Positions 19,546 to 28,882 are shown, counted from the stretch's first letter. The stretch: 64,000 bases of DNA from Tolumonas lignilytica (GCF_000527035.1 NZ_AZUK01000001.1:2848501-2912500); one strand, 5' to 3'. Notes: generated from the sequence alone by a model not told the origin. Numbers and translations: made by a program.

Positions 19546-20190
19546 ATGAGTTTCTTGCGTGGCAACCCATTTGGCATTTTATTGATTGCACTACTCATGC
19601 TGAGTGGATGTGTTACGACGGTGTCAAAAAGCACCTCACAGATCATGACAAAGGCCGAACAAGGTGATGTTCAGGCCCAATATCAACTGGGCTTAAATTA
19701 CACCAATGGTTTAGGTGTAAGTCAGGATTATACGAAAGGCGCGCAGTGGTTTTTAAAGGCAGCGCAGCAAGGGAAAGCGGACGCTCAGTTTATGACAGGT
19801 GCTGCCTATGCTGCGGGACGTGGGGTTCCTCGTGACGAAAGGATGGCCTATGAATGGTTTGATAAAGCTGCGAACCAAGGCCACCCTGCTGCGTTGTATC
19901 AAAAAGCAGATGCCTTAGCCAATGGCCGAGGTGTGGCGAAAGATGTTGCAGCCAGCCGAAAGTTCTATGAAAAGGCTGCGCGATTAGGGCACCTGGAGTC
20001 TAAATATTCTCTCGGTGTCTTGTTGCTAACCGGACGTGGCGGAAAATCAGATAAAATCATGGGGAATGCATGGATTCTGGCTGCCGCGAACAAAGGGCAC
20101 AAGGAAGCTCTAACGTTATTTGAGACGACCAGCAAAAAGTTGTCGTCAAAACAATTAAGCAAAGTGAAAACGCTAGCGAAGAAGTTATAA
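19546..20190 (+). CDS. Sel1-repeat lipoprotein
   Basis: Predicted lipoprotein of 214 residues: signal peptide with lipobox LLMLSGC (Cys22 lipidated). About four Sel1 repeats follow (first A-E-Q-G-D-V-Q-A-Q-Y-Q-L-G, then AAQQGKADAQF, AANQGHPAALY, AARLGHLESKYSLG). Sel1 solenoids mediate protein contacts, often in envelope stress or cell-surface assembly. It is co-oriented and 20 bases after the Gly/Ser-rich exported protein, its likely partner. A strong terminator follows. Confidence 0.88.
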   Translation: MSFLRGNPFGILLIALLMLSGCVTTVSKSTSQIMTKAEQGDVQAQYQLGLNYTNGLGVSQDYTKGAQWFLKAAQQGKADAQFMTGAAYAAGRGVPRDERMAYEWFDKAANQGHPAALYQKADALANGRGVAKDVAASRKFYEKAARLGHLESKYSLGVLLLTGRGGKSDKIMGNAWILAAANKGHKEALTLFETTSKKLSSKQLSKVKTLAKKL

Positions 20191-20216
20191 ACCACTTTGC
20201 ATGGATCTGATTATGG

Positions 20217-20255
20217 CAGGAAGCCCGATCTATAGGCCGGGCTTCCTGATTTTAC
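20217..20255 (+). terminator. Terminator of the exported protein-Sel1 operon
   Basis: An 11-bp perfect stem (CAGGAAGCCCG with CGGGCTTCCTG) is followed by ATTTTACT. Confidence 0.8.
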
Positions 20256-20372
20256 TCCATCGTCTGAAAGTCAGGCTCTAAGAGGAGATGAAATCCAAGC
20301 GGTGAAAAACCTTCCTTAAGACGTCTTATTATATGCATGTCAGGGAACTCCACGCTTGGCTATGTTTAAAAA

Positions 20373-20780
20373 TCAGTAAGTAATAGGAGCTATATTTTCT
20401 GTATTTATTGTTCCCAGGTGTTGAGCTATTTCTGTGATTTTATTTAACAAAATATTGGCTTCATCTAAATCAAAGTCAGTGCGGAGACGTTTTTTCACCC
20501 CGAAAGAGTTCAATAAAATATGTTGTGTTGGCTTTATATCATGCATAGCTAGACAATTTTTAACACATTCTAGGGGGCAGCCATCAAGTGCAATAATTGG
20601 TCGTCCAGAGCAGGCGGTGCGAACCAACTGCTTCACGTTCCCGCCAACTCCGGCAATGCATGACATTTCCGCATCGCCTTGTCTATCTAGTTGAATAGCT
20701 AAATAGTTAGCCATTTGTGCGGCACTTGAACAACCCGAACATGAATATACTAATGGTAAAACTTGATTATGCTTGCTCAT
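20373..20780 (-). CDS. DGC-domain putative zinc-binding protein
   Basis: Small 135-residue protein with the DGC family motifs: an N-terminal YSCSGCSSAAQMAN cysteine cluster, CIAGVGG, and the signature ALDGCPLECVKNCL. Six or more conserved cysteines suggest metal binding (the family is annotated as zinc-binding), but no function is established. It stands alone in an AT-rich stretch, between two convergent or separately controlled units. Confidence 0.82.
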   Translation of the reverse strand: MSKHNQVLPLVYSCSGCSSAAQMANYLAIQLDRQGDAEMSCIAGVGGNVKQLVRTACSGRPIIALDGCPLECVKNCLAMHDIKPTQHILLNSFGVKKRLRTDFDLDEANILLNKITEIAQHLGTINTENIAPITY

Positions 20781-20985
20781 ATATGGCCTCTTCAGTGACG
20801 AAAAATAGCCTTAAATATTTAATTACTACTATTTACTCTTTTCATATCTAAATATTAAAAATAGTATTTGGTAAGTGGATGTAGCTAATTCAATACATGT
20901 GTAAAGAAACGCTAATCAACTACCAATGGTATACATATATGATTATGGTTTTTGAAGTAAATAATATTTAAAGCTGGCGCTTAAA

Positions 20986-21573
20986 CTAATTATCAAACCG
21001 GAAGTTCCTTCCTATGCTTTTTGTAATTCCATGATAACTTCTGAAATTATTAATCAATGGTTTCCACACATTAGCATCAAGAATATCACCATTTTTGAGA
21101 AGAGACTCCTCCGCATGAATATAGCTTGCTTTTAATTCCACAATGGCGTGTTTATCTCGTTTAATAATATTTTCTACCAAACATTCAACTTGAATAGCGC
21201 ATTCCTGAATACGGAGTGGTCGAACTGTCAGGGATTGTTGTGCGGTGAATTCACCGGAAAGAAACTTGTCTTCGCAATAACTAAAACCTGAATTCAATTT
21301 TTCCGGCGGAACGGGTTGCTTACCCGTATATTTGGCAATCGATTCAATTTTGTCCGCAAGGTTTTCTGATGCTATGTTAAGCACTACTTCTGGACAGAAT
21401 TCAATATTTTCAACCGCTTTTATATTTAAGCTAAGTCCAATTACGATGTTATTCGATAGCGCCCAACTTGATGAAATAGGCGTGATGTTAGTTGAACCTG
21501 CTTCATCTATAGTATTCAATAGAATTACAGTATTTCCCCAGTAAAGCGATTTAGGGTGAATTTGCTTATGCAT
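20986..21573 (-). CDS. Flavin reductase-like (DIM6/NTAB) FMN-binding protein
   Basis: FMN-binding split-barrel protein of 195 residues, similar to flavoredoxin-like members: SLYWGNTVILLNTIDEAGSTNITPISSSW holds the flavin-binding loops, followed by VLNIAS and a C-terminal YRS-containing segment. Partner and substrate are unknown. ATG 21573 is chosen because MHKQIHPKSLYW matches the family start; the longer reading overlaps the divergent MarR gene and its operator. It is divergent from that MarR regulator, which probably represses it. Confidence 0.8.
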   Translation of the reverse strand: MHKQIHPKSLYWGNTVILLNTIDEAGSTNITPISSSWALSNNIVIGLSLNIKAVENIEFCPEVVLNIASENLADKIESIAKYTGKQPVPPEKLNSGFSYCEDKFLSGEFTAQQSLTVRPLRIQECAIQVECLVENIIKRDKHAIVELKASYIHAEESLLKNGDILDANVWKPLINNFRSYHGITKSIGRNFRFDN

Positions 21574-21611
21574 CGATAACTCCTGTGTTATGGGCGACAT
21601 AATACATAATG

Positions 21612-21626
21612 TATCACATTGTGATA
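21612..21626. promoter_or_regulatory. Palindromic operator between flavin reductase and MarR genes
   Basis: TATCACA-T-TGTGATA is a perfect 15-bp palindrome in the 101-bp divergent intergenic region. Size and symmetry fit a MarR-family dimer site controlling both genes. Confidence 0.7.
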
Positions 21627-21674
21627 TAATTAATGTAAGGTTCTTCTGTAAAAATTTCAACCAAAGAGTGTGTA

Positions 21675-22097
21675 ATGCTGACAAAAAAACAATTTGAGGC
21701 TCTCTCTGAATTCCGTTATCAATTGAAGCGTTTTCTTCACTTTAGTGAAACTGCCGCAAAGGAGCAGGGATTAACACCTTTACAATATTTGTTACTCTTG
21801 CATATTCGGGGATATCCAGGACGTAACTGGGCTACAGTAGGAGAACTTGCTGAAAGGCTTCAAATGAACCACAACGCAACAGTTGCTTTACTTACACGAT
21901 GTGAAGAATTAGGGCTGGTAGATCGTATAAAAAATGAACATGACCGACGTAAAGTTGAAATACATTTAACTGTTAAAGGTGATTCATACTTACAAAAATT
22001 AGCTCAACAGCATAAAACAGAGTTGCAATCGCTTCAGAAAACGTTTCAGGTGGCGCAGATAACGGCATTTAATGAGGATCAAGAGTCAACGATTTAA
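21675..22097 (+). CDS. MarR-family transcriptional regulator
   Basis: Winged-helix repressor of 140 residues: ALSEFRYQLKRFLHFSE helix, LTPLQYLLLLHI, DNA-recognition region VGELAERLQMNHNATVALLTRCEELGLV, and wing DRRKVEIHLTVKG. It probably binds the palindrome at 21612 and represses itself and the divergent FMN-binding protein. The signal may be phenolic or oxidative, as is common in the family; this is inferred only. Confidence 0.9.
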   Translation: MLTKKQFEALSEFRYQLKRFLHFSETAAKEQGLTPLQYLLLLHIRGYPGRNWATVGELAERLQMNHNATVALLTRCEELGLVDRIKNEHDRRKVEIHLTVKGDSYLQKLAQQHKTELQSLQKTFQVAQITAFNEDQESTI

Positions 22098-22283
22098 CAT
22101 GATCTTGGCCTGAATGAAGCACTCATTTTTCTGGTTCTATCCAGGTTGATTTGAAATCAAACCAGCCTAATGGTGTCATTCCGCCAGTTTGTCATCCACG
22201 ACTCCAATAACGAAAGATCGCCACCGTACTCCTGTTGATGTCATAAGGGTTTGCTGAGCTTTCATTTAGTTACGGTGTAGCTA

Positions 22284-22322
22284 AAAAGAGAATTACTGTA
22301 AAAGGTAATTCTCTTTTGTTTT
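22284..22322 (+). terminator. Strong hairpin with U-tract upstream of the DUF1543 gene
   Basis: A 13-bp perfect stem (AAAAGAGAATTAC with GTAATTCTCTTTT) and an 8-base loop precede GTTTTG. It could end the MarR transcript, 187 bases after that stop, or act as an attenuator for the next gene. The interval 22098-22283 also holds a near-palindrome at 22144-22163 and no gene. Confidence 0.65.
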
Positions 22323-22383
22323 GATAAAATGGTCAGCCAGCTAATCATCAAGCTTTGAAAGCCATCAATACAGGAAAACACAC

Positions 22384-22890
22384 ATGGAATTATTTGTCTT
22401 CGCACTGGGTGGTAACGCCGGAAAATCAAATATCGAAGTGCATGATATTCAGTTTGTGATCGCAGAAAACCCGGAAGAGGCATGGCCAACACTTCGGAAA
22501 AACTGGTTTGGGGATCAGGATAAAATTCACATTGATGGATATGGCCGCTTGCGTTGGGTCAATGGCTATAACGTGTCTGTATCCAAAACACCACCGAAGT
22601 CGCAGTCTCCGAAACTCTTTTTCGTCAATGTCGGGGCGTATAGCAAAACAGAATTGATGGAATTACATGCGTTCGATTTTTATGTTGCGGAAAATGCGGC
22701 TGAAGCCAAACAACAGGCACTCGCAGTATTGCTGACCGATAAAGATCAGCAGCATAAAGACAACCTAAAGGATGTGGATGGCTGCAAATTGCTCAGTCAG
22801 ATAGGTGAATATTACCTGCATCTGGAACCGCAGACTGACGGCATCCCTTTCACCCCGGAATGGCAAGGTTATCAGCCTATCGGCGTATAA
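22384..22890 (+). CDS. DUF1543 family protein
   Basis: Cytoplasmic protein of 168 residues with two tandem related halves: LFVFALGGNAGKSNIEVHDIQFVIAEN and the second LFFVNVGAYSKTELMELHAFDF, each followed by a region on item length and amphipathic helix (EEAWPTLRKNWF; AEAKQQALAVLL). No function is known for the family. It is a stand-alone gene between the MarR unit and the ugp operon. Confidence 0.8.
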   Translation: MELFVFALGGNAGKSNIEVHDIQFVIAENPEEAWPTLRKNWFGDQDKIHIDGYGRLRWVNGYNVSVSKTPPKSQSPKLFFVNVGAYSKTELMELHAFDFYVAENAAEAKQQALAVLLTDKDQQHKDNLKDVDGCKLLSQIGEYYLHLEPQTDGIPFTPEWQGYQPIGV

Positions 22891-22947
22891 TCAGAATCCC
22901 ATATTTTTCGCATCGAACATAGTAATCCTATCGAGGGCTTTAACAAA

Positions 22948-22976
22948 CGATCACAAAGTTGTAACAAAACGGTCAA
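22948..22976 (+). promoter_or_regulatory. Pho-box-like repeats upstream of ugpB
   Basis: Successive 11-bp units CGATCACAAAG, TTGTAACAAAA and CGGTCAA resemble the PhoB 7-4 repeat (consensus CTGTCAT plus 4). A weak -10 (TAGCGT) lies 10 bp downstream. PhoB control of ugp is established in E. coli. Confidence 0.7.
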
Positions 22977-23022
22977 AACTATGAACTAGCGTATTCGAAT
23001 TCCAACATTACTGGGTTCATAT

Positions 23023-24333
23023 ATGCGCGTTTTTAAATCATCCTCTCTAGCATTACTGGTTCTGGGTTCGTTATGCGCGAATGCGCAAGCAGCGGTGGAA
23101 ATTCAATGGTGGCACGCCATGACGGGCCCGCTGAATGACAAAGTGAATCAGTTGGCGAACGAATTCAACGCTTCGCAAACCGATTACAAAATTGTTCCTG
23201 TCTTCAAAGGTGAGTATGACGAAACCCTGTCCGCGGGCATCGCTGCGTTTCGTGCTGGTAATGCACCAGCGATTCTTCAGGTATATGAAGTGGGTACGGC
23301 AACCATGATGCATGCCAAGGGGGCGATCAAGCCGGTTGCCGAATTGATGAAAGAAGAGGGTGAGCCCTTTAATGCCGCTTCTTACATTCCGGCAGTGGCG
23401 GGTTATTACACCGCCTCAAATGGCGACATGATGTCATTCCCGTTTAACAGCTCCACCACGGTGATGTATTACAACAAAGACGCCTTCAAAAAAGCGGGTT
23501 TGGATGCGGAAAAACCGCCTGTAACCTGGCCGGAATTGATGGCTGATGCCAAAAAACTGAAAGCTGCTGGTGAGGGTTGTGCCTTCACAACCGATTGGCA
23601 GTCATGGGTGCAATTAGAGAGTTTCTCGGCCTGGCACAACGTACCTTTCGCCACCAAGAACAATGGTTTCGACGGTTTAGATGCACGTCTGGTCTTTAAT
23701 AGCCCGTTGCATGTTCGTCATATCACCAATCTGCGTGACATGATGAAAGCGGGTGAGTTCAGCTACGGTGGCCGCAAGAGTGAGTCACAGGCCAAATTCT
23801 ATTCTGGCGAATGTGATATGTTCATGGGCTCATCTTCTTCACTGGCGAGCATTCGCAAAAGTGCCAAATTCAACTTCGGTGTCGCGACGCTGCCATATTA
23901 CCCTGACGTGAAAGGCGCACCGCAAAACACCATCATTGGTGGCGCATCCCTGTGGGTGATGAATGGTCACAAGGAGGCTGAATACAAAGGTGTGGCGAAA
24001 TTCTTTACCTTCCTGTCGAAACCTGAAGTGCAGGCGGACTGGCATCAGTCGACCGGTTATCTGCCAATCACGATGGCTGCGTATGATCTGACGAAAAAAT
24101 CGGGTTTCTATGAGAAAAATCCGGGGGCCGATGTCTCTGTCAAACAGATGGTGGTGAAAACGACCGATAAATCACGAGGCCTGCGTTTAGGCAACATGCC
24201 GCAGATCCGGACTGTGATTGACGAAGAGCTGGAAAATGTCTGGTCTGGTAAGAAAGAACCACAACAAGCGCTGAATGATGCCGTCAAACGTGGCAACGAA
24301 TTGTTGCTACGTTTTGAACAAACCGCGAAGTAA
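23023..24333 (+). CDS. ugpB: sn-glycerol-3-phosphate-binding periplasmic protein
   Basis: Binds glycerol-3-phosphate and glycerophosphodiesters in the periplasm for the UgpAEC importer. It has 436 residues (E. coli 438), a signal peptide ending CANAQA, and a mature start [18 protein letters not shown] typical of UgpB. Other conserved segments are [20 protein letters not shown] and [12 protein letters not shown]. First gene of ugpBAECQ, preceded by Pho-box-like repeats. A stem-loop follows the stop codon. Confidence 0.96.
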   Translation: MRVFKSSSLALLVLGSLCANAQAAVEIQWWHAMTGPLNDKVNQLANEFNASQTDYKIVPVFKGEYDETLSAGIAAFRAGNAPAILQVYEVGTATMMHAKGAIKPVAELMKEEGEPFNAASYIPAVAGYYTASNGDMMSFPFNSSTTVMYYNKDAFKKAGLDAEKPPVTWPELMADAKKLKAAGEGCAFTTDWQSWVQLESFSAWHNVPFATKNNGFDGLDARLVFNSPLHVRHITNLRDMMKAGEFSYGGRKSESQAKFYSGECDMFMGSSSSLASIRKSAKFNFGVATLPYYPDVKGAPQNTIIGGASLWVMNGHKEAEYKGVAKFFTFLSKPEVQADWHQSTGYLPITMAAYDLTKKSGFYEKNPGADVSVKQMVVKTTDKSRGLRLGNMPQIRTVIDEELENVWSGKKEPQQALNDAVKRGNELLLRFEQTAK

Positions 24334-24346
24334 TTTTCTTTGATAT

Positions 24347-24365
24347 TGGCGGTCGTTGACCGCCA
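24347..24365 (+). promoter_or_regulatory. Stem-loop between ugpB and ugpA
   Basis: TGGCGGTC-GTT-GACCGCCA forms a perfect 8-bp stem without a U-tract. Such hairpins after a binding-protein gene usually stabilise the upstream mRNA and lower expression of the permease genes. Confidence 0.65.
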
Positions 24366-24385
24366 TCTTTCCGTTGGTTCAATTC

Positions 24386-25267
24386 ATGGATAAAAAAGTT
24401 GTTTTCCATTCCCGGTGGTTGCCTTATTTGCTGTTGGCACCGCAATTGGCGATCACCGTTATTTTCTTTTTCCTCCCGGCAGGTGAAGCCCTGTATCAAT
24501 CGCTGTATTTGCAAGATGCCTTTGGTCTGGGGATGCAGTTCGTCGGTTTTGATAACTTTACTCGATTGTTTACCGATCCCTTATATCTGAGCAGCTTTCA
24601 GATCACCGGTTTCTTTGCAGTAGGGGTGGCAATCTTGGGCTTAACATCAGCATTGCTGCTGGCCTATTTTGCTGATCGCGTGTTACGCATGGCCTCGTTT
24701 TTCAAAACCCTGCTAATTTGGCCTTACGCGGTCGCACCGGCGGTGGCTGGCGTGTTGTGGCTTTTTCTGTTTAATCCAAGCATAGGGCTGATTGCTTACT
24801 GGCTCAAAATGATGGGCGTGAGCTGGAACTATCTGCTCAATAGTGAGCAGGCGATGGGGCTTGTGATCTTAATCGCTGCCTGGAAGCAGATCAGTTACAA
24901 CTTTCTGTTCTTTCTGGCCGGATTACAAAGTATTCCCAAATCGTTACTCGAAGCGGCCTCCATTGATGGTGCCGGACCCTGGAAACGATTCTGGTCCATT
25001 ACCTTTCCGTTGCTGTCACCCACCACGTTTTTCCTGCTGGTGGTGAACGTGGTGTATGCCTTCTTCGATACCTTCGCCATCATTGATGCCGTGACACAGG
25101 GCGGCCCCGGTAAATCGACCGAAATTCTGGTGTTTAAGGTGTATCAGGATGGATTTAAAGGCTTGGATATCGGTGGTTCTGCCGCACAATCCGTCGTACT
25201 GATGGCGATTGTGGTGGGGCTGACAATTGTGCAATTTCGTTATGTCGAACGAAAAGTGGAGTACTAA
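24386..25267 (+). CDS. ugpA: Glycerol-3-phosphate ABC transporter permease UgpA
   Basis: Inner-membrane permease of 293 residues (E. coli 295), six membrane helices, with the EAA loop [22 protein letters not shown] that docks UgpC. ATG 24386 gives the family start ([16 protein letters not shown]). It pairs with UgpE, which starts two bases after its stop. Confidence 0.95.
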   Translation: MDKKVVFHSRWLPYLLLAPQLAITVIFFFLPAGEALYQSLYLQDAFGLGMQFVGFDNFTRLFTDPLYLSSFQITGFFAVGVAILGLTSALLLAYFADRVLRMASFFKTLLIWPYAVAPAVAGVLWLFLFNPSIGLIAYWLKMMGVSWNYLLNSEQAMGLVILIAAWKQISYNFLFFLAGLQSIPKSLLEAASIDGAGPWKRFWSITFPLLSPTTFFLLVVNVVYAFFDTFAIIDAVTQGGPGKSTEILVFKVYQDGFKGLDIGGSAAQSVVLMAIVVGLTIVQFRYVERKVEY

Positions 25268-25268
25268 G

Positions 25269-26117
25269 ATGCTGGAACGTCGTCCTTATCTCGATCTGCT
25301 GACGTACACCGTTTTGACTTTGGGTGTCATCATCATTGCGTTTCCGGTGTATCTGACCGTCGTTGCCTCCACCATGTCAGCCGAGCAGATATTGGCTGTG
25401 CCAATGCCGGTGTTACCGGGCGGTCATTTCATCGAAAACATTCGCACCGTGTTAGGCCGTGGCGTCGGTGAAAGCGCCAATCCGGTCGGCACCATGATGT
25501 GGAACAGTTTTATCATGGCCATGGGAATTGCGGTGGGCAAAATTTCGATTTCAATTCTGTCTGCGTTCGCGGTGGTCTATTTCCGTTTTCCATTCCGTCG
25601 TCTTTGTTTCTGGATGATTTTTATCACCCTGATGTTGCCGATTGAAGTGCGGATCATGCCGACTTATCAAGTGGTCTCTGATCTGGGCATGTTAAACAGC
25701 TATGGTGGGCTGATTATTCCGATCATCGCTTCTGCCACCGCGACGTTCTTATTTCGCCAATTCTTTATGACGGTGCCGGATGAACTAACGGAAGCCGCCC
25801 GCATTGATGGGGCTGGTCCGCTGCGTTTCTTCAAAGACATTTTATTACCGCTGTCACGTACGACGATTGCGGCACTGTTTGTCATCCAATTTATTTATGG
25901 CTGGAACCAGTATCTCTGGCCGCTGTTGATCACCACCGATAAGTCATTGTCGCCGGTGGTCGTGGGTGTGACGCAAATGATCTCCCGTTCGGGGGATGCG
26001 GCGACAGATTGGAATTTGGTTATGACTGCGGCGACGCTGGCGATGTTGCCTCCGGCGCTGGTGGTGTTGCTGATGCAGCGCTGGTTTGTCAAAGGTCTGG
26101 TTGATTCAGAAAAATAA
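25269..26117 (+). CDS. ugpE: Glycerol-3-phosphate ABC transporter permease UgpE
   Basis: Second permease of 282 residues (E. coli 281) with the start MLERRPYLD, six helices and the EAA loop LTEAARIDGAGPLRFFKDILLP. The C-terminus FVKGLVDSEK matches E. coli UgpE. Tight spacing with ugpA implies translational coupling. Confidence 0.95.
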   Translation: MLERRPYLDLLTYTVLTLGVIIIAFPVYLTVVASTMSAEQILAVPMPVLPGGHFIENIRTVLGRGVGESANPVGTMMWNSFIMAMGIAVGKISISILSAFAVVYFRFPFRRLCFWMIFITLMLPIEVRIMPTYQVVSDLGMLNSYGGLIIPIIASATATFLFRQFFMTVPDELTEAARIDGAGPLRFFKDILLPLSRTTIAALFVIQFIYGWNQYLWPLLITTDKSLSPVVVGVTQMISRSGDAATDWNLVMTAATLAMLPPALVVLLMQRWFVKGLVDSEK

Positions 26118-26128
26118 GAGAATTCATC

Positions 26129-27205
26129 ATGGGACAATTAAGCTTACAACAAGTTGCAAAAACCTATGGCAAACATGCCGTGTTGCACGATATTTCGATG
26201 GATATTCAAGACGGCGAATTTGTCGTGATCGTCGGGCCTTCCGGCTGTGGCAAATCTTCTTTGCTGCGCATGGTGGCAGGGCTGGAAACGATTAGTGATG
26301 GCCAGGTCTCGATTGCTGGCCGCACCGTGAATGAACTGGAACCATCGGATCGTGATATCGCGATGGTATTTCAGAACTATGCGCTCTATCCGCATATGAC
26401 CGTTCGCGAAAATATGTCATATGGGTTGAAGATCCGTGGTATCGGGAAAAAAGAGATCAGCCAACGCGTCGATGAAGTTGCGGCCACGTTGGAGTTAGCG
26501 CATCTGCTGGAGCGAAAACCACGGGAACTTTCTGGTGGACAGCGTCAGCGCGTCGCCATCGGTCGTGCCATCGTGCGAGAACCATCGGTGTTCCTGTTCG
26601 ATGAACCATTGTCGAATTTGGATGCCAAACTTCGTGTCCAGATGCGCTTAGAACTGGAGTTATTGCATCGCCGTCTGAAAACCACCAGTCTCTATGTGAC
26701 ACATGATCAGGTAGAAGCGATGACACTGGCGGATCGGATGATGGTATTGAATGTCGGTCGAATTGAGCAGATTGGTACGCCCTATGAGGTCTATCATCAA
26801 CCCGCCTCGACGTTTGTCGCCGGATTTATCGGATCGCCCGCGATGAATTTATTACCGGTTGATGTGGTTTCAGGGGCGGTGAAGCTGCGCCCGGCCAAGC
26901 CAGGTCTGGAACCGAAAGCATTGGCGTTGCGCGCGCCCGACATGGTGCAAGGTGAGGCCACGCTTGGGTTTCGCCCGGAGCATCTATCGATTGTGACACC
27001 AGAAGCGGCTTTTGCCATGATCCAGGTTGATGTGATTGAGGCGTTAGGCGCAGAATCATTTGCATACGGTTCATTGTGCGGCCACGACGTTACCGTTCGC
27101 CTGCATGCTGAAACCAACATTCAGGCTGGCGATCAGTTGCCCGTGAGTGTGCCAGCACAATATTGCCACTGGTTTGATCAGCAAGGCCGGAGAATTTCAG
27201 TATGA
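26129..27205 (+). CDS. ugpC: Glycerol-3-phosphate ABC transporter ATPase UgpC
   Basis: MalK-type ATPase of 358 residues. Walker A GPSGCGKSS, signature LSGGQRQRVA, Walker B VFLFDEPLSNLDAKLR, and a C-terminal TOBE regulatory domain (about 240-355; LGFRPEHLSI). It energises UgpAE. In E. coli this subunit is inhibited by cytoplasmic phosphate; whether that holds here is not visible. It overlaps ugpQ by four bases (ATGA). Confidence 0.95.
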   Translation: MGQLSLQQVAKTYGKHAVLHDISMDIQDGEFVVIVGPSGCGKSSLLRMVAGLETISDGQVSIAGRTVNELEPSDRDIAMVFQNYALYPHMTVRENMSYGLKIRGIGKKEISQRVDEVAATLELAHLLERKPRELSGGQRQRVAIGRAIVREPSVFLFDEPLSNLDAKLRVQMRLELELLHRRLKTTSLYVTHDQVEAMTLADRMMVLNVGRIEQIGTPYEVYHQPASTFVAGFIGSPAMNLLPVDVVSGAVKLRPAKPGLEPKALALRAPDMVQGEATLGFRPEHLSIVTPEAAFAMIQVDVIEALGAESFAYGSLCGHDVTVRLHAETNIQAGDQLPVSVPAQYCHWFDQQGRRISV

Positions 27206-27951
27206 GTTCATTACCAACATGGCCCTATCCACGTTATTGGGCGCATCGTGGCGCGGGTAAACAAGCGCCGGAAAATACGTTAGCCGCTTTTCGTTTAGGT
27301 GCCGCTTTGGGTTATCGGGCGTTTGAATGTGATGCCAAATTGAGCGCCGATGGCAAAGCATTTTTGCTGCATGATGATACGTTGAATCGTACCTCAGACG
27401 GTAAAGGCCGCGCCGATCAATTTACGCTGGGTGAGTTAGCGCAATTAGATGCCGGCAGTTGGCATAGTATGGAATATGCTGGTGAACCGCTGCCATCGCT
27501 TAAATCGATTTTGCAATTTGTGAATGCCAATCAATTGATGATCAATGTTGAAATCAAACCAACCACAGGGCGCGAATATGAAACGGGTGCTGCGATAGCG
27601 TTGGATCTGGCGAATCAATGGCAGGGCGATTTACCACCTCTGCTTTCTTCTTTTTCAGAAACGGCATTGATAGGGGCCAAAGCGGCAGTGCCGGCGCTGC
27701 CACGGGCCTGGCTGGTCGATGTATTGCCGGACGATTGGTTAGCGCGCTTACAGCAATTAGATTGTGTTGCGTTCGATTCGGATCATCGGTTACTGACACC
27801 TGAAATCATTCAAACCGCCAAGCAGCATGGTTTTCGCGTACTTTGTTATACCGTCAACGATGCAGAGCGCGCCAAGCAGTTGCTGGCATGGGGAGTTGAT
27901 AGTGTGATCACCGATGAAGTACATCGCATCAAGCCGGAAGACGAAAACTGA
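27202..27951 (+). CDS. ugpQ: Cytoplasmic glycerophosphodiester phosphodiesterase
   Basis: GDPD-family TIM-barrel enzyme of 249 residues hydrolysing glycerophosphodiesters to glycerol-3-phosphate and an alcohol. Catalytic and metal residues lie in AHRGAGKQAPENTL, ECDAKLSADGKAFLLHD and VEIKP. It has no signal peptide, as expected for UgpQ (GlpQ is periplasmic). The ATGA overlap couples it to ugpC, and it completes the ugpBAECQ phosphodiester-scavenging operon. Confidence 0.95.
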   Translation: MSSLPTWPYPRYWAHRGAGKQAPENTLAAFRLGAALGYRAFECDAKLSADGKAFLLHDDTLNRTSDGKGRADQFTLGELAQLDAGSWHSMEYAGEPLPSLKSILQFVNANQLMINVEIKPTTGREYETGAAIALDLANQWQGDLPPLLSSFSETALIGAKAAVPALPRAWLVDVLPDDWLARLQQLDCVAFDSDHRLLTPEIIQTAKQHGFRVLCYTVNDAERAKQLLAWGVDSVITDEVHRIKPEDEN

Positions 27952-28051
27952 GCGATCATTCAGATCAATAATTCGGGTTGGGAAAAACTATCTGTGTGAT
28001 GACTGTCATGTTTTGAACAGATGGATGCGATGTGAAGCGAAACAGCCTGTT

Positions 28052-28085
28052 TTGTAACAGCATTGTAACAAGCTGGGATTAGTTT
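28052..28085 (+). promoter_or_regulatory. Pho-box-like promoter of the 65-residue gene
   Basis: TTGTAAC-AGCA-TTGTAAC gives two identical 7-mers exactly 11 bp apart (28052-28069), the same 7-mer as in the ugpB box. A TAGTTT -10-like hexamer follows 10 bp later. An isolated CTGTCAT also lies at 28003. Confidence 0.6.
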
Positions 28086-28120
28086 GATTGGACATTCACG
28101 ATTGATGAGGAGTTGACATC

Positions 28121-28318
28121 ATGGAACCACATTTGACTGAAATTAATAATGCTCATCTTTTTATGGAGTATTTACGTAGTTCTGGCGTGAAATCGCCAAA
28201 ATCTCGCAGCGATGAATGGGAATATATTGAAAAAGAACGTGTTGTGGCCAGAATAAAAAAAGATCATGAGGGTAAGGCTAAATTTTTTATTTGTGCAGCT
28301 ATGCTTGGGCGTAAATAA
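28121..28318 (+). CDS. Small basic orphan protein, 65 residues (copy 1)
   Basis: I do not recognise this family. The protein is small and basic, cytoplasmic by appearance, with the order HLTEI-NAHLF-EYL, GVKSPKSRS, VVARIKKDHEG and a C-terminal AKFFICAAMLGRK. A paralogue of identical length at 48094 shares 48 of 65 residues with no gaps, strong evidence that both are translated. GAGGAG lies eight bases upstream of the ATG. It follows the ugp operon by 169 bases and has its own Pho-box-like promoter. A nucleic-acid-binding or small regulatory role is only a guess. Confidence 0.75.
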   Translation: MEPHLTEINNAHLFMEYLRSSGVKSPKSRSDEWEYIEKERVVARIKKDHEGKAKFFICAAMLGRK

Positions 28319-28882
28319 CCAAGATTAGGCTGAATGCGAATGCTCTATCTCTTCTATAAAATGCCATCTATATATTTATAATATAGGTGGCAATCAATTA
28401 TATCGACATTCCTCAATGTTTGTGTTCCTTCCTTATCAGGTCAATTAAGATTTGCTGATTGAGTCTTGTTGTCTTTCACTTCTTTTTTATAAGTTTTTTA
28501 TACCGGTTGTTAAAATATTTATCTGTTATTTATGTGCTTCATTTTATGCTTAAGGTGCTGAAAAATCTGTTTGTATAAAACAGAACAACCTCAAAACAGG
28601 CTTTTTTGTTTGGATTTTAAAGGATTCAAGTGAGGTGGATCTGGTGCCGCAACTGATAAGGTTGCTCAGTTTGCACCGCAATTTGAAGAAATTTTTTGAA
28701 AAAAATTGCCAGCGAGGAAAAAGAATTTACTATTCCAAACATTGAATGAGACCCCATACTTATGGAGATGCTTATTCAGCTAGATATAGCTCCGATTGGA
28801 ACCTTATGTTGCGATAGCCAGATAAATTATCATTTTTCGCCATTTTATACGTTTTATTGAACAGGCCGGGCGGTAACACATC
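28319..28882. other. Long gene-free interval before the KdpE-type gene
   Basis: AT-rich 564-base interval. It contains a 12-bp stem hairpin at 28362-28392 (TGCCATCTATAT with ATATAGGTGGCA, one G-U pair) that may end the small-gene transcript but lacks a U-tract, and a 7-bp hairpin at 28566-28584 (TCTGTTT-GTATA-AAACAGA). No convincing coding frame is visible. Confidence 0.5.

Noticed and set aside
22098-22283. Possible insertion-sequence remnant
   Set aside because: No recognisable transposase segment, terminal repeats or target duplication could be read.
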